NCBI RefSeq assembly: GCF_900112395.1
Contig: NZ_FOLN01000005.1
Location: forward strand, 186,001 to 250,000
Direction of reading: 5' to 3'
DNA from: Algibacter lectus
GTDB lineage: Bacteria; Bacteroidota; Bacteroidia; Flavobacteriales; Flavobacteriaceae
Length of the DNA stretch: 64,000 bases
In this document: in pieces, positions 1 to 8,910 of the stretch
Layout of the letters: each line of letters begins with the position of its first letter
Position numbering within the stretch: the stretch's first letter is position 1
Notes under the pieces: model-generated
What the model was told of the DNA's origin: nothing
Seen by the model: only the letters and a program-made list of their open reading frames with translations
The model's database searches: none
Translations under genes and position numbers: made by a program

Positions 1-25
1 TGTAAAATTATGTACTTAAAAAGTA

Positions 26-33
26 TATTTTTG
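26..33 (+). promoter_or_regulatory. -7 promoter box of rsmG
   Basis: TATTTTTG matches the Bacteroidota -7 consensus TAnnTTTG and ends 17 bases before the rsmG start codon. No convincing -33 TTG is visible at the usual spacing within the few bases available. Confidence 0.55.
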
Positions 34-50
34 TTGAAAATTTAACATAA

Positions 51-680
51 ATGAAACTGCTTTTAAAATATTTCCCTAACCTCACCGAAGACCAAATTGA
101 AAAATTTACACTTTTAGAATCCCTATATCAAGATTGGAATTTGAAGATAAATGTAGTTTCACGTAAGGATATCGACGAGTTATATTTACGTCATGTATTA
201 CACTCTTTAGGTATTGCCAAAGTGATAGAGTTTAAAGATGGTAGCCACATTTTAGATGTTGGTACAGGTGGTGGATTTCCAGGAATCCCTTTAGCCATTA
301 TGTTTCCTGAGTGTTCTTTTCATTTAGTAGATAGCATTGCTAAAAAACTAAAGGTTGTAAATGAAGTGGTTGAAGGCTTAGGCTTAACCAACGTTAAAAC
401 AACACACAGCCGTGTTGAAGAAATTAAAGAAAACTACGATTTTATTGTAAGTCGTGCCGTTGCCGCTATGCCTACTTTTGTACATTGGGTAAAAGGAAAA
501 ATTGCAAAAGAGCAAAACCACGAATTGAAAAATGGCATTATCTATTTAAAAGGTGGCGATCTAGAAGAAGAGCTAAAAGATTACAAAACCACTACTATTT
601 ATAATTTAAGCGACTATTTTGAGGAAGATTTTTACGAAACCAAAAAAGTAGTACACTTACCTTTAAAATACCGTGGATAG
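51..680 (+). CDS. rsmG: 16S rRNA (guanine-527-N7)-methyltransferase RsmG
   Basis: RsmG (GidB) methylates N7 of G527 in 16S rRNA using S-adenosylmethionine; it acts in the cytoplasm on the small subunit. The 209-residue length is normal for the family. The SAM-binding loop LDVGTGGGFPGIPLA is at residues 68-82, followed by the acidic end of beta-2 (HLVDS, about 92-96) and the VSRAVA block near 134-139. The ATG lies 17 bases after a TATTTTTG box. It is monocistronic and ends in a strong hairpin shared with the convergent pepD. Loss of this gene causes low-level streptomycin resistance in other bacteria (family knowledge). Confidence 0.95.
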   Translation: MKLLLKYFPNLTEDQIEKFTLLESLYQDWNLKINVVSRKDIDELYLRHVLHSLGIAKVIEFKDGSHILDVGTGGGFPGIPLAIMFPECSFHLVDSIAKKLKVVNEVVEGLGLTNVKTTHSRVEEIKENYDFIVSRAVAAMPTFVHWVKGKIAKEQNHELKNGIIYLKGGDLEEELKDYKTTTIYNLSDYFEEDFYETKKVVHLPLKYRG

Positions 681-703
681 TTTATAAAACACTTGTTAAA
701 AAT

Positions 704-741
704 AAAAGCCAGTAATAACAATCGTTATTACTGGCTTTTTT
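704..741. terminator. bidirectional terminator between rsmG and pepD
   Basis: A perfect 16-bp stem (AAAAGCCAGTAATAAC with its complement) closes a 4-base loop. A-tracts and T-tracts flank it, so it can stop both convergent transcripts. Confidence 0.9.
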
Positions 742-812
742 ATGTTCTGTATAATGACATTAATATGATAAACTAATCACAATGCAGCCACACCTATCAA
801 CTTATTGAAAAC

Positions 813-2276
813 TTAAGCTTTCTCAGGTATTTCTTTTAAAATCTCAATAACGAAATCCCAATATTTTTGAGCCGATGAAATTTGAGCACGTTCATCCGGA
901 GAGTGCGCACCTTTAATAGTTGGTCCAAAACTAATCATATCCATATCTGGATAATTGGTTCCAAGAATTCCACATTCTAAACCTGCATGACATGCTGCAA
1001 CGTGTGGCTTCTCATTATTTAATTTTTCGTAAAGTTTTGTCATCACTTTCAAAATAGCCGAATCCATGTTTGGAGACCAACCAGGATAATCACCTGTGCA
1101 TGTAACCTCGCAACCTGTTAACTCAAAAGTTGAGCGTAGTGTATTTGCTAAATCCCATTTAGAACTTTCTACAGAAGAACGTGTTAAACAACCAATTTTT
1201 ACAGCGCCATCTTTTACAATAACTCTTGCTATGTTGTTTGATGTTTCTACCAATTCAGGAATATCTGCACTCATACGGTACACACCATTCCAAGCGGCAT
1301 AAATAGCACGTGTTAAACCTTCTTGAACTCCTAAGTCCATAATTTTTTCTGGAGTTTCAACTTTAGAAACCACAATTTCTAAGTTAGGTTCCATAGTTTT
1401 TAACTCAGCCTTTAACATCGCTTCTTGTTCTTTTGTTTCTAAAAGAAAAGCTTCTTCGTGTATAGCATCGATTGCAACAATAGCATTGCTTTCACGAGGA
1501 ATGGCGTTACGCAAACTTCCGCCATCGATTTCCGAAATACGTAAGCCAAAATTCTCAAAACCATCAAATAATACACGGTTCATTATTTTATTAGCATTAC
1601 CTAAACCTTCGTGAATTTGCATTCCCGAGTGGCCACCTTGTAAACCTTTTACAGTTATTTTGTAACCTATTTTAAATTCTGGCGTTTCCTCTTCTTCGTA
1701 AGTTCTAGTAGCAGTAACATCGATACCACCGGCACAACCTACTCCAATTTCATCATCTTCTTCAGTATCTAAGTTCAATAGAATTCCTCCTGTAAGTAAT
1801 CCGCCTTTTAAGCCCATTGCTCCTGTCATTCCAGTTTCTTCATCTATAGTAAACAAAGCTTCAATTGCAGGATGTGCAATATCTGTACTTTCTAGAATAG
1901 CCATAATGGTGGCCACACCTAATCCGTTATCGGCGCCTAAAGTGGTACCTTTTGCACGAACCCAATCACCATCAACATACATTTCAATACCTTGAGTATC
2001 AAAATCGAATTCAGTATCATTATTTTTTTGATGTACCATATCTAAATGCGATTGCATTACAATGGTCGTTCTATTTTCCATACCTGCCGTAGCTGGCTTT
2101 TTGATAATTACATTACCAACTTCATCTTCTATAGTTTCGAAACCAAGTTTTTTACCAAAGTCTTTCATAAAAGCGATAACACGTTCTTCTTTTTTAGACG
2201 GACGCGGTACAGCATTTAAATCGGCAAATTTATTCCAAAGCTGTTTAGGTTCTAAATTTCTTATTTCTGAGCTCAT
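813..2276 (-). CDS. pepD: aminoacyl-histidine dipeptidase PepD (M20C)
   Basis: A cytosolic zinc dipeptidase of family M20C that cleaves Xaa-His and other dipeptides. The 487 residues match the family length. Metal and catalytic motifs are in place: SHLDM at 76-80 (H77, D79), LGADNG at 113-118 (D116), the EE pair at 146-147, and the late CHAGLECG segment. A dimerisation lid lies between the two catalytic halves, as usual for M20. No signal peptide is present. A TAACTTTG box 18 bases upstream supports the chosen ATG. Confidence 0.95.
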   Translation of the reverse strand: MSSEIRNLEPKQLWNKFADLNAVPRPSKKEERVIAFMKDFGKKLGFETIEDEVGNVIIKKPATAGMENRTTIVMQSHLDMVHQKNNDTEFDFDTQGIEMYVDGDWVRAKGTTLGADNGLGVATIMAILESTDIAHPAIEALFTIDEETGMTGAMGLKGGLLTGGILLNLDTEEDDEIGVGCAGGIDVTATRTYEEEETPEFKIGYKITVKGLQGGHSGMQIHEGLGNANKIMNRVLFDGFENFGLRISEIDGGSLRNAIPRESNAIVAIDAIHEEAFLLETKEQEAMLKAELKTMEPNLEIVVSKVETPEKIMDLGVQEGLTRAIYAAWNGVYRMSADIPELVETSNNIARVIVKDGAVKIGCLTRSSVESSKWDLANTLRSTFELTGCEVTCTGDYPGWSPNMDSAILKVMTKLYEKLNNEKPHVAACHAGLECGILGTNYPDMDMISFGPTIKGAHSPDERAQISSAQKYWDFVIEILKEIPEKA

Positions 2277-2294
2277 TTTGTTTACATTTTAATG

Positions 2295-2311
2295 CAAAGT
2301 TAGCAAAAATA
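2295..2311 (-). promoter_or_regulatory. overlapping -7 boxes for pepD
   Basis: Reading the minus strand, TATTTTTG (2311-2304) and TAACTTTG (2302-2295) both fit TAnnTTTG and sit 18-27 bases before the pepD ATG. Which one is used cannot be told from sequence. Confidence 0.5.
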
Positions 2312-2334
2312 CACAGATATTGGTAGCTACTCCT

Positions 2335-2462
2335 GATTGATGTGGCATCCTTTTTTTTGAATACCGAATAGTTCTCCAAAAACTCCAAGTTTTAATAATT
2401 AAGATTGATGTTACCTAATAGAGAAATGCGTACATTAAAAAAAAGATATAACTGAAAGCAGG
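2335..2462 (-). repeat. dispersed intergenic repeat, copy 1 (degenerate)
   Basis: Read on the minus strand, it has the left block GCTTTCAGTTATATCTTTTT and the right block AAAAAGGATGCCACATCAAT, separated by an AT-rich variable centre. These blocks match copies at about 12.2, 18.4 and 27.8 kb. The outer GCGTTA/TAACGC ends are not recognisable here, so the copy looks eroded. Confidence 0.6.
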
Positions 2463-2508
2463 AAGAAACCTTTATAAATATGTATAACCTTTGGGTACAA
2501 ATTTTTAC

Positions 2509-2516
2509 TATTTTTG
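2509..2516 (+). promoter_or_regulatory. -7 box directly upstream of the DUF3810 start
   Basis: TATTTTTG ends only four bases before the ATG at 2521, which would place transcription start at or near the start codon. A TTTG sits 15 bases further upstream, slightly closer than the usual -33 spacing. Confidence 0.5.
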
Positions 2517-2520
2517 GTCT

Positions 2521-3582
2521 ATGCTGAAAGATAAAAAAACGATTATTGCGCTGCTGTTGATTCCGCAGTACTTTTTAGTGAAATTATTAGGGAATTACCC
2601 CGGTTTTGTGGAGACTTTCTACAGTAACGGACTTTATGTATATATATCCAAAATGTTTCGGTTTTGCTTGGGTTGGTTGCCTTTTTCTTTCGGCGATTTG
2701 TTTTACGCAGCAGGTTTAATTTATATTTTTAGATGGTTTTATAAAAATTGGAAACGAATTAAAATCGATACCAAACAATGGTTTGCAGATGTGTTTTCGG
2801 CAGTTTCTATATTGTATTTTGCCTTTCATTTATTTTGGGGATTCAATTATTACCGATTGCCATTGTACAAAAGTTTGGATTTAAATCCGGAATACAGCAC
2901 AGAACAATTAGTTAAAGTTACAGAGCAACTTATTTTAGAGGCAAACGCTTTACATTTTGAAATCACAAAAAACGATTCTATAAAAGTAGATGTTCCGTTA
3001 ACCAAAAGCGAGATTTTAAAATTGGCTCCAGATGGTTATTTGGGATTAAAACAGGTGTTTCCAGATTTGGAATATTCGCCTAGAAGTGTAAAAAAATCCT
3101 TATTTAGTTATCCCTTAACCTATATGGGTTTTAGTGGCTACTTAAATCCGTTAACCAATGAAGCGCAAGTTGATGGCCTTATCCCTACTTTTAAATTTGC
3201 CACTACCACAACACACGAAATTGCACATCAGTTAGGTTTTGCTGCAGAAAACGAAGCTAATTTTATTGGTTGCTTAGCAGCCATAAACCATGAGAATATT
3301 TATTTTAGATATTGCGGTTACACCTTTGGCTTACGCTATTGCTTAAATGAAATTTATCGACGCGATCAAGACCTTTACCAAAAAACGGTTGAAAATTTAA
3401 ATATTGGTGTTTTAAAAAATTACGAAGAAGTGCGATTGTTTTGGGAAGCACACCAAAATCCGGCCGAACCCTTTTTTAAAAGCTTCTATAGCGGCTTTTT
3501 AAAAGCAAATAAGCAAACTAAAGGCATGGAAAGCTATAGCTATGTTGTTGCATTATTGGTCAATTATTTTGAAGAAAAATGA
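2521..3582 (+). CDS. DUF3810 family membrane protein with HExxH motif
   Basis: A 353-residue protein of the DUF3810 family, common in Bacteroidota; its substrate is not known. Two to three hydrophobic helices fill the first 110 residues, then a soluble domain carries THEIAHQLGF, with the HExxH zinc-protease signature at 232-236 and downstream glutamates (AAENEANF) that could supply the third ligand. I infer a membrane-anchored zinc peptidase. A TTG 30 bases upstream would extend it, but that start overlaps the promoter box, so ATG 2521 is preferred. Confidence 0.8.
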   Translation: MLKDKKTIIALLLIPQYFLVKLLGNYPGFVETFYSNGLYVYISKMFRFCLGWLPFSFGDLFYAAGLIYIFRWFYKNWKRIKIDTKQWFADVFSAVSILYFAFHLFWGFNYYRLPLYKSLDLNPEYSTEQLVKVTEQLILEANALHFEITKNDSIKVDVPLTKSEILKLAPDGYLGLKQVFPDLEYSPRSVKKSLFSYPLTYMGFSGYLNPLTNEAQVDGLIPTFKFATTTTHEIAHQLGFAAENEANFIGCLAAINHENIYFRYCGYTFGLRYCLNEIYRRDQDLYQKTVENLNIGVLKNYEEVRLFWEAHQNPAEPFFKSFYSGFLKANKQTKGMESYSYVVALLVNYFEEK

Positions 3583-3673
3583 GAAATTCTTAAAGATTAC
3601 AACTTTATATGTAAAGGAACTTTGATTCTAGATAGATATCCGTATTTTTAGCTAAAACTAACAGATTGTATCT

Positions 3674-6655
3674 ATGATTAAAAAATGTATTGGAATCTTG
3701 AGCTTCTTTTGCTGCAGTTGCTTATTCGGCCAAGATTATTTTCCAAAAAATGATGGTGTTAAAACTACAAACACCAACTACACAGCATTCACGAATGCAA
3801 AAATCCATGTTTCTAGCGGACAAATTATTAACAAAGGCACCTTGTTAATACATAATGGAAAGGTAATTTCTACCGGAACAAATGTTTCGATTCCAAAAAA
3901 CACTAAAATTATTAATATTGAAGGTAAAAGCATTTACCCTTCTTTTATTGATATGTATTCCGATTTTGGAATTGAAAAACCAAAAGCACAACCAAGAAGC
4001 AGAAGTCAGGCTCCACAATACGATGCCAGCAGAACAGGATATTATTGGAACGACCATGTGATGCCAGAAAACGAGGCACTTTCTAAATTTAACTACGATT
4101 CTAAAACAGCCAAAGCATTATTAGATGCTGGGTTTGGCGTTGTAAATACACACATACAAGACGGTATTCATAGAGGAACCGGTGCTTTAGTAGCGCTTAA
4201 TACTAAGGAAGGTAATGAAACACGTATACTAAAAGAGAACTCGGCACAATATCTATCTTTCGATAGAAGCGCCACGTCTCGACAAGCTTACCCAAATTCT
4301 ATAATGGGTAGTATTGCTTTGCTACGCCAATTGTATAACGATGCGGCATGGTATAAAAAAGGACTTAGTAAAACGAAAGATTTATCTATTGAAGCCTTAA
4401 ACAGAAACCAAGATTTAATTCAAATTTTTGAAGCTGGAAGTAAAGCCAATGCACTAAGAGCCGATAAAATTGGAGATCAGTTTGGTATTCAATATGTTAT
4501 TTTAGGTGGTGGTGACGAGTATGAGCGTATTGATGAGATAAAAAACACCAATGCTGCGTTTATACTTCCCGTAAACTTTAAGGATGCTTACGATGTTGAA
4601 AACAGTTTTTTAACAAGTTCATTAGCACTTAGCGACATGCGCGCATGGAGCCAAGAACCAACGAACCCAAAGGTTTTAGCCGATAACAATATTAGTTTTG
4701 CACTAACAACGCATACTTTAAAATCGCCAAGTGAATTTAAAGGCAAATTAATGCAAGCTATTAAAAACGGACTTTCTAAAGAGAAGGCTCTAGAAGCATT
4801 AACGCTTGTACCTGCGCAATTACTTGGGCAATCTACAGCAATAGGAACACTTAACAATGGTGCTTATGCTAACTTTTTAATTACCTCGGGCGATATTTTT
4901 GAGAAGAAAACCAAGCTTTACGAAAACTGGGTACAAGGTCAACAACACATTGTTACCAACATGAACACTATAGATATTGTTGGTGATTATGAGTTTAGCG
5001 TAGATAATACGGCTTATAAAATGACTGTAGAAGGCGATATTAAAAAGCTGAAATCTAAAATTACAAGCGAGACTAAAACCTTAGGTTCTAAAATTAGTTA
5101 TAATAATGACTGGGTTCAAATCTCGATGACTACAAAAGATTCTACGTCGCAAGATTTTATTCGTATTGTAGCTCATGTTGAAAACGATACTGCTTTAAAA
5201 GGAAAAGCTACTTTACCTAATGGTAATGAAATTCCATTTTCAGCCAAAAAGAGTACAAAAACCGAAGACGATTCCGAAGAAAAAGATAAAAAGGACGATG
5301 ATTCTAAAAACAACATAGCCTCTATCTCCTACCCTAACACTGCTTACGGATTTAAAACACTACCAAAACAAGAAACGCTTTTGTTTAAAAACGCAACGGT
5401 TTGGACTAACGAAACCGATGGTATTTTAGAAAACACAGACGTGCTTATTAAAAATGGTAAAATAGTTAAAATCGGTAAAAACCTCAGCGACGGAAAAGCT
5501 CAAATTATTGATGCTACTGGCAAACATTTAACGGCTGGTATTATAGACGAGCATTCGCATATTGCAACCGCCTCTGTTAACGAAGGCGGGCAAAACTCGT
5601 CTGCAGAAGTAAGCATCGAAGATGTTATCGACAATGAAGATATTGGCATTTACCGCAACCTTGCTGGTGGTGTAACCTCTATACAAATATTGCACGGTTC
5701 AGCCAACCCAATTGGTGGACGTTCGGCTATTATAAAATTAAAATGGGGCGAATCTGCCGATAATTTAATTTATAACGATTCACCTAAATTTATAAAATTC
5801 GCTTTAGGAGAAAACGTAAAACAAACTAGATATTCTAATGGTGTGCGTTTTCCACAAACTAGAATGGGTGTCGAGCAAGTTTACATCGATTATTTTACAC
5901 GCGCTAAAGAATATGATGCTTTAAAGAAAAGTGGTAAACCTTATAGAAAAGACGTCGAAATGGACGTGCTTGCTGAGATTTTAAACAAAGAGCGTTTTAT
6001 TTCTTGTCACTCTTACGTTCAAAGTGAAATTAATATGCTTATGAAGGTTGCAGAACAATTCGATTTCAACATTAATACATTCACTCACATTTTAGAAGGT
6101 TATAAAGTAGCCGATAAAATGGTTGAACACGGTGTTGGTGGCTCTACATTTAGCGATTGGTGGGCGTACAAATACGAGGTTAACGATGCTATTCCATACA
6201 ATGCTGCCATTATGCACAATGCAGGCGTTACGGTTGCTATTAATAGTGACGATCCAGAAATGTCTAGACGTTTAAATCAAGAAGCTGCAAAATCTATTAA
6301 ATACGGAGGTATTAGCGAAGAAGAAGCTTGGAAGTTTGTTACTCTAAACCCTGCTAAACTTTTACACATCGATAACCGTGTAGGAAGTATAAAAGTTGGT
6401 AAAGATGCCGATGTTGTTTTATGGACCGATCACCCAATGTCTATTTATGCTAAAGCAGAAAAAACAATTATTGAAGGTGTCACTTATTTCGATTTAGAGC
6501 GCGATACTATGCTGCGTTCGGAAATTAAAAAAGAGAAAAACGAGCTTATCAACCAAATGCTAAAAGCTAAAAACAAAGGCTTAAAAACGCAACCTATTAA
6601 GAAAAAGGAAAAAGTAGATATGCATTGCGATTTTATTGGCAATATAATTAACTAA
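3674..6655 (+). CDS. secreted protein with two amidohydrolase domains
   Basis: A 993-residue exported protein with an N-terminal signal peptide (first about 20 residues, ending LFGQ). Two amidohydrolase-superfamily domains follow. The first (about 40-430) lacks the HxH metal pair: the expected strand reads PSFIDMYSDFG. The second (about 575-960) has an intact DEHSH (H627, H629) and the late INSDDPEMS segment supplying the conserved aspartate. An acidic, lysine-rich linker (about 530-555) joins them. Similar proteins are annotated as imidazolonepropionase-like amidohydrolases; the substrate is unknown. Ten bases separate it from the next gene, so the two form an operon. Confidence 0.85.
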   Translation: MIKKCIGILSFFCCSCLFGQDYFPKNDGVKTTNTNYTAFTNAKIHVSSGQIINKGTLLIHNGKVISTGTNVSIPKNTKIINIEGKSIYPSFIDMYSDFGIEKPKAQPRSRSQAPQYDASRTGYYWNDHVMPENEALSKFNYDSKTAKALLDAGFGVVNTHIQDGIHRGTGALVALNTKEGNETRILKENSAQYLSFDRSATSRQAYPNSIMGSIALLRQLYNDAAWYKKGLSKTKDLSIEALNRNQDLIQIFEAGSKANALRADKIGDQFGIQYVILGGGDEYERIDEIKNTNAAFILPVNFKDAYDVENSFLTSSLALSDMRAWSQEPTNPKVLADNNISFALTTHTLKSPSEFKGKLMQAIKNGLSKEKALEALTLVPAQLLGQSTAIGTLNNGAYANFLITSGDIFEKKTKLYENWVQGQQHIVTNMNTIDIVGDYEFSVDNTAYKMTVEGDIKKLKSKITSETKTLGSKISYNNDWVQISMTTKDSTSQDFIRIVAHVENDTALKGKATLPNGNEIPFSAKKSTKTEDDSEEKDKKDDDSKNNIASISYPNTAYGFKTLPKQETLLFKNATVWTNETDGILENTDVLIKNGKIVKIGKNLSDGKAQIIDATGKHLTAGIIDEHSHIATASVNEGGQNSSAEVSIEDVIDNEDIGIYRNLAGGVTSIQILHGSANPIGGRSAIIKLKWGESADNLIYNDSPKFIKFALGENVKQTRYSNGVRFPQTRMGVEQVYIDYFTRAKEYDALKKSGKPYRKDVEMDVLAEILNKERFISCHSYVQSEINMLMKVAEQFDFNINTFTHILEGYKVADKMVEHGVGGSTFSDWWAYKYEVNDAIPYNAAIMHNAGVTVAINSDDPEMSRRLNQEAAKSIKYGGISEEEAWKFVTLNPAKLLHIDNRVGSIKVGKDADVVLWTDHPMSIYAKAEKTIIEGVTYFDLERDTMLRSEIKKEKNELINQMLKAKNKGLKTQPIKKKEKVDMHCDFIGNIIN

Positions 6656-6665
6656 AACATAGAAA

Positions 6666-7967
6666 ATGAAATATTTCAATTTATATATAGCGTGTGCCTG
6701 CCTCCTATTTTTCGGATCCATACACGCCCAACAAACCCCAGCAGACAAACAAAGCAAAGCTATATCTATAGAAGGTGCCACGGCACATTTAGGTACAGGT
6801 GAAGTTATTGAGAACGCCCTTATTATGTTTAATGAAGGTAAAATCACTTTCGTAGGAAGTGCTAATATGAAAATTGCTCGTATTGGTGATGTTATCGACG
6901 GTAAAGGCAAACACGTCTATCCTGGTTTTATTATTCCGAATTCAACTTTAGGTTTAGTTGAAATTGATGCTGTAAAGGCCACTGATGATGATTCTGAAAT
7001 AGGAACATGGAACCCTAACATTAGAAGTATAATTGCTTATAATACGGAATCTAAAGTTGTAGAATCTATGAGACCAAACGGTGTTTTACTTGGGCAAATT
7101 ACGCCACGAGGCGGTCGTATTTCTGGCACATCATCTGTAGTGCAATTTGACGCTTGGAACTGGGAAGATGCTGCTGTAAAAACAGACGACGGAATTCACA
7201 TAAACTGGCCGAGCAACTTCAAAAGAGGACGCTACTGGTTAGGCGAAGATCCTGCATTAAAAGTGAATAAAGAATACGGCAACCAAATTACAGAAATAGA
7301 AGACTATTTTAATAATGCCAAAGCGTATTTAAAAGCAAGCCCTTCTATCACCAACTTATCTTATAAGGCATTAGAAGGTGTTTTCAATGGTTCTAAAAAA
7401 CTTTACATTAATGTAGACGATGAAAAAGGCATTATTGATGCGGTTAATTTTATAAAGAAAAACGCCATTCCAAACATGGTTATTGTTGGCGGAGCAGAAG
7501 CTTATAAAGTAACCGGTATTTTAAAATCGAATAACATCTCTGTGGTTTTAAACCGTATACACTCGCAACCAAGCCAAACTGATGACGATTACGATTTACC
7601 ATATAAATCGGCTAAGCTATTAGTAGATAACGGCATTACAGTAGCCTTACAAGCCAACGGACAAATGGAACGTATGAATTCTAGAAACCTACCATTTTAC
7701 GCAGGTACAACCGTAGCTCACGGATTAACAAAAGCACAAGCGCTACAGTTAATCACATTAAACCCAGCAAAAATACTGGGTATCGATGCGCAGTATGGTT
7801 CTTTAGAAACTGGCAAGAGCGCCACCTTATTTATAAGTGAAGGTGACGCCTTAGATATGCGTACCAACATAATTTCTCATGCTTTTATAGACGGACGCTT
7901 AATTAGTCTAGAAACGCACCAAACAGAATTATGGAAACGTTATTCCAAAAAATATCAATCCAATTAA
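6666..7967 (+). CDS. secreted amidohydrolase-fold protein, metal site absent
   Basis: A 433-residue protein with a signal peptide ending at about residue 21 (IHAQ). It has the amidohydrolase N-terminal beta-sandwich (EGATAHLGTGEVIENALIMF) and the C-terminal TLNPAKILGI...GSLETGKSATLF signature. The HxH strand is replaced by VYPGFIIPNSTLG, so it probably lacks hydrolase activity. It resembles the inactive N-terminal half of the upstream gene more than the active half. Co-transcription with it suggests the two proteins act together, perhaps as a complex (inference). Confidence 0.8.
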   Translation: MKYFNLYIACACLLFFGSIHAQQTPADKQSKAISIEGATAHLGTGEVIENALIMFNEGKITFVGSANMKIARIGDVIDGKGKHVYPGFIIPNSTLGLVEIDAVKATDDDSEIGTWNPNIRSIIAYNTESKVVESMRPNGVLLGQITPRGGRISGTSSVVQFDAWNWEDAAVKTDDGIHINWPSNFKRGRYWLGEDPALKVNKEYGNQITEIEDYFNNAKAYLKASPSITNLSYKALEGVFNGSKKLYINVDDEKGIIDAVNFIKKNAIPNMVIVGGAEAYKVTGILKSNNISVVLNRIHSQPSQTDDDYDLPYKSAKLLVDNGITVALQANGQMERMNSRNLPFYAGTTVAHGLTKAQALQLITLNPAKILGIDAQYGSLETGKSATLFISEGDALDMRTNIISHAFIDGRLISLETHQTELWKRYSKKYQSN

Positions 7968-7974
7968 TACCAAC

Positions 7975-8007
7975 AAAAAAAGCAAGCTTCTCAGCTTGCT
8001 TTTTTTA
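7975..8007. terminator. bidirectional terminator
   Basis: Stem AAAAAAAGCAAGCT pairs with AGCTTGCTTTTTTT around a 4-base loop, between the convergent amidohydrolase operon and the DUF6503 gene. Confidence 0.9.
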
Positions 8008-8032
8008 TTTTATATCAATTGTTATTTAAAAC

Positions 8033-8833
8033 TTACTTAGCAACCTTAGCGGTTTCAGGAGTTTTAAATACGCTACTATCAGGAGCTTCTGTAGATAGTT
8101 TTACGTTTATAAATTTATCTTCACGACCAGCAGCTGTTGGTACATTCTCTTCAGCTTTATAGCCAACCATCGCTTCTACTACATCTAAGCCATTCACATT
8201 TTGCCAAGCTGTATAGCGTCTAAAATGTAATTCGCTACTTTTCTCTTTAGAGAAATACGTAACTGTATAACCTAACCATTCCATTTTGTAGGTTGTTGGG
8301 TTGTAGTAAAGCACATAATCGTCACCCGACGATTCACCAACACCATTTTGGTAAGAAATTTTTATCCCAGGATACGTAACACCTTCAAAAGTTAAAGGCT
8401 CAGCATCACCATAAATAATACCATCATCAGCTAAAACAAAAGGCATCGCATAGAAATAAAACATTAAGTTATAGTAAAAACGAGGGTTTCCTTTAAACGC
8501 TTTCTCTCCTTTAGTATTTAACCAAACATCCTCATCATTAGCACCAATAGTATGCTCTGGCATATCTACAACAATGTTTCTATTCTTTAAATTAGTAATC
8601 GTAGATACATTGCCACTTTCTTTCACTTGTGTGTATGCTAGAGATTGCATCTTATTCCATGTGTCCAATCCGCCATGCGCATCGAATACTTTAACTAAAG
8701 CTTCAGGGTATTTTTTAGTTGGAGCCTCTACTGTAGTTTCAGAAATAATTTCTGGCTTTGCAGCATCTTTTTTTGTTTCATTTTTACACGAAAACATTGA
8801 AATAGCAAGTAATAATAAAAAAGTGTGTTTCAT
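8033..8833 (-). CDS. DUF6503-like lipoprotein
   Basis: A 266-residue lipoprotein: the N-terminus MKHTFLLLLAISMFSC ends in a lipobox with Cys16. The body starts with the segment KVFDAHGGLDTWNKMQSL, typical of Bacteroidota DUF6503 / outer-membrane-lipoprotein-sorting-like proteins, and is rich in antiparallel strands, consistent with a LolA/LolB-like half barrel (inference). No catalytic motif is seen. It is a single gene with its own promoter box 41 bases upstream. Confidence 0.7.
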   Translation of the reverse strand: MKHTFLLLLAISMFSCKNETKKDAAKPEIISETTVEAPTKKYPEALVKVFDAHGGLDTWNKMQSLAYTQVKESGNVSTITNLKNRNIVVDMPEHTIGANDEDVWLNTKGEKAFKGNPRFYYNLMFYFYAMPFVLADDGIIYGDAEPLTFEGVTYPGIKISYQNGVGESSGDDYVLYYNPTTYKMEWLGYTVTYFSKEKSSELHFRRYTAWQNVNGLDVVEAMVGYKAEENVPTAAGREDKFINVKLSTEAPDSSVFKTPETAKVAK

Positions 8834-8873
8834 AGTGGTTTTTTAATTTGTCCGTAAGTCGGAAATAAGCACT

Positions 8874-8881
8874 CAAAATTA
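8874..8881 (-). promoter_or_regulatory. -7 box of the DUF6503 gene
   Basis: TAATTTTG on the minus strand matches TAnnTTTG. It lies back to back with the plus-strand box at 8894, so the 77-base gap holds two divergent promoters. Confidence 0.55.
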
Positions 8882-8893
8882 CATTAAATAAAT

Positions 8894-8901
8894 TATTTTT
8901 G
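8894..8901 (+). promoter_or_regulatory. -7 box of the RNA methyltransferase gene
   Basis: TATTTTTG ends nine bases before ATG 8911, implying a very short leader. Confidence 0.5.
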
Positions 8902-8910
8902 TAAAATATT

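Noticed and set aside
1096-1302. Plus-strand ORF inside pepD (and similar ORFs inside carB, glpD, rmuC and others)
   Set aside because: These open frames lie wholly inside well-identified genes on the other strand, with no signal or family likeness.
2491-2520. TTG start extending the DUF3810 protein by ten residues
   Set aside because: It overlaps a TATTTTTG promoter box, and the ATG at 2521 gives a normal N-terminus.
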